From an uncultured Clostridia bacterium (lineage in GTDB: Bacteria; Bacillota; Clostridia; UBA1381), in the NCBI GenBank assembly GCA_910578235.1, contig CAJTPP010000058.1:6510-15455 (forward strand): 8,946 bases of DNA. Reading direction: 5' to 3'. The notes under the pieces were generated by a model. It saw only the letters and a program-made list of their open reading frames with translations. It was not told the origin of the DNA and ran no database searches. Both the position numbers and the translations under genes were made by a program. Positions 7,506-8,946 of the stretch are shown in pieces. How positions within the stretch are numbered: the stretch's first letter is position 1; the number at the start of each line of letters is the position of its first letter.

Positions 7506-8946
7506 TGACTAAATGGACTGACGCTCAGGCACGGGCGATATATGAACCGTCCGGACAGGGTAACATACTTGTTTCCGCGGCAGCCGGCTCAGGTAAGACG
7601 GCTGTGCTTGTTGAGCGTATTGCCGATATGGCGGCAAGTGGCGACGCGTCTATAGATGAACTGCTTGTAGTTACCTTTACAGAAGCGGCTGCGGCTGAAA
7701 TGAAGGAACGCATTATGAAGCGTATAAACGAATTTTACAGAAATGCCGTTTCAAACGGTGACACGGAAGTGGCGTCAAGACTTAGGGAGCAACTGCACCT
7801 TACTTCTACGGCTGACATAAATACAATAGACTCCTTCTGTCTAAATGTAGTTAAAAATAATTTTCATATTCTTGGGATTGATCCGAATTTTAGTATAATG
7901 GATAAGAGCGAAGGCGATATGCTGATTGACGATACTCTTGACGAAATGTTCCTGTCACTGTATGCGTGTGAAGAGGAACCTGTAAAAAAACGGTTTGAGA
8001 GACTTGTCAGAATGTATGCGTCAAACCGTGACGACGAGGGATTAAAGAAAATTGTACGCAAGGTATACGGATTTATTCAGTCCTTTGCGGAGCCGGTAAA
8101 CTGGCTTCATGAAAAAGCGGATATGTATGCAGAGGATATGACGGAGAGTATATGGATGAAATCTGTTATTCTGGAGGAGAAGAAGAATTATATTGTTAAA
8201 CGCAATAAAAATGTATGGAATGACATGATTTCTCGTATGCTTATCATTGCGGAGAGGTGGAGCGGCAGAGCCTTTGAAGAAACGGAAGCGCCGTCTCTTA
8301 TACAGGAGGCGAGCGATTTTTGGGGTAAAAAGCTGTGGAAAAGCGTATGCGCCTGCCTCGACGCGGTAAAAGCTCTTGAAAAGGCACAGACATGGGAGGA
8401 AGTTTATAATTTTTATAAGCTTTTTATTGAGAAGAAATCATATCTCGGAAACGCGATAAATAAAATGCCGGCGGATAAGGCGGCAGATGACAGCTTGTGG
8501 AGCGAGTATTATGAACAGTATAATGATATGCGCACACTTTTTAGGAATGAGTGTCTGAAGCTGCCGTCAAGGAGCAAGGATGACTTTAACAGTTATGTTC
8601 ATTCGGATGAACTGAAACAGACGGTGGATGATATTGTATGGATCACAGAGTTGTTTTGTGAATGGTATGATGAGAAAAAGAGTAAAAAAAATGTAAAATC
8701 TTTTTCTGACATTGAACATCTTGCTTACAGGCTTTTTTCGGAAAATAAAAATATACGGGAAGAATATGCTCAGCGTTATACCGAGATTTTGATAGATGAG
8801 TTTCAAGACACGAATGGTTTGCAGGACGCTATATTTACGCTTATTTCGCGCGGCAATAAAAATATGTTTATGGTTGGTGATCTTAAGCAGAGTATATATC
8901 GTTTCAGAGGGGGAGATCCAACCATTTTTAAGGATAAAAGCCGCAG
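7505..8946 (+). CDS. addA: ATP-dependent helicase/nuclease AddAB, subunit A (3' partial)
   Basis: Motor subunit of AddAB: a superfamily 1A (UvrD/RecB-like) 3'-5' helicase, with a nuclease domain that would lie beyond this window. ATG 7505-7507 shares its A with the addB TAA. The frame then stays open for 480 codons to the end, about 39% of a normal AddA (about 1230 residues). Visible motifs: Q-motif WTDAQARAI (4-12), Walker A AAAGSGKT (25-32), motif Ia VTFTEAAAAEMKERI (56-70), motif Ib-like TADINTIDSFC (102-112), Walker B/motif II ILIDEFQDTN (428-437, catalytic Asp431-Glu432), and motif III VGDLKQSIYRFRGGDP (457-472). The stretch between about 120 and 410 is the less conserved 1B region. Motif Ia has Glu60 where many relatives have Asn, a minor change. 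There is no frameshift or internal stop, so the gene is cut only by the window edge. Confidence 0.97.
   Translation, partial: MTKWTDAQARAIYEPSGQGNILVSAAAGSGKTAVLVERIADMAASGDASIDELLVVTFTEAAAAEMKERIMKRINEFYRNAVSNGDTEVASRLREQLHLTSTADINTIDSFCLNVVKNNFHILGIDPNFSIMDKSEGDMLIDDTLDEMFLSLYACEEEPVKKRFERLVRMYASNRDDEGLKKIVRKVYGFIQSFAEPVNWLHEKADMYAEDMTESIWMKSVILEEKKNYIVKRNKNVWNDMISRMLIIAERWSGRAFEETEAPSLIQEASDFWGKKLWKSVCACLDAVKALEKAQTWEEVYNFYKLFIEKKSYLGNAINKMPADKAADDSLWSEYYEQYNDMRTLFRNECLKLPSRSKDDFNSYVHSDELKQTVDDIVWITELFCEWYDEKKSKKNVKSFSDIEHLAYRLFSENKNIREEYAQRYTEILIDEFQDTNGLQDAIFTLISRGNKNMFMVGDLKQSIYRFRGGDPTIFKDKSR

Overview
The window looks like ordinary chromosome from an anaerobic, Gram-positive (Firmicutes/Clostridia-type) bacterium. 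The evidence is the addB-addA gene order, AGGAGG-type ribosome binding sites, S-layer homology (SLH) anchoring of a secreted enzyme, and AT-rich coding sequence. An SLH-anchored pectin-backbone lyase points to a plant-polysaccharide degrader of gut or similar habitat. Pectin specialists such as Monoglobus would fit, but this is a guess that the sequence alone cannot settle.

Layout, all on the + strand. (1) Bases 1-1057: the 3' part of a type I ABC exporter of the Sav1866/MsbA kind (last two membrane helices plus a complete, catalytically intact nucleotide-binding domain). (2) Bases 1115-3880: a complete 921-residue secreted rhamnogalacturonan lyase of family PL11 with three C-terminal SLH repeats. 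(3) Bases 3881-4022: a strong intrinsic terminator, an A/T-only hairpin zone, then a promoter with a perfect -10 box. (4) Bases 4023-7505: complete addB (1160 residues). (5) Bases 7505 to the window end: the first 480 codons of addA, overlapping addB by one base. addA runs off the window with no stop, so a scan for closed ORFs would miss it.

Two functional units are present. The exporter and the lyase are separated by 57 bp with no terminator, so they may share a transcript, but no functional link is evident. AddA and AddB form the helicase-nuclease that resects double-strand breaks for recombination and acts as the Firmicute counterpart of RecBCD. Their one-base overlap indicates translational coupling.

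I found no rRNA, tRNA, CRISPR array, insertion sequence or phage gene, and nothing that amounts to an undescribed system. The observations most worth a second look are the surface-anchored PL11 architecture, and a run of seven G at the addB/addA junction where a -1 slip would fuse the two reading frames without a stop.
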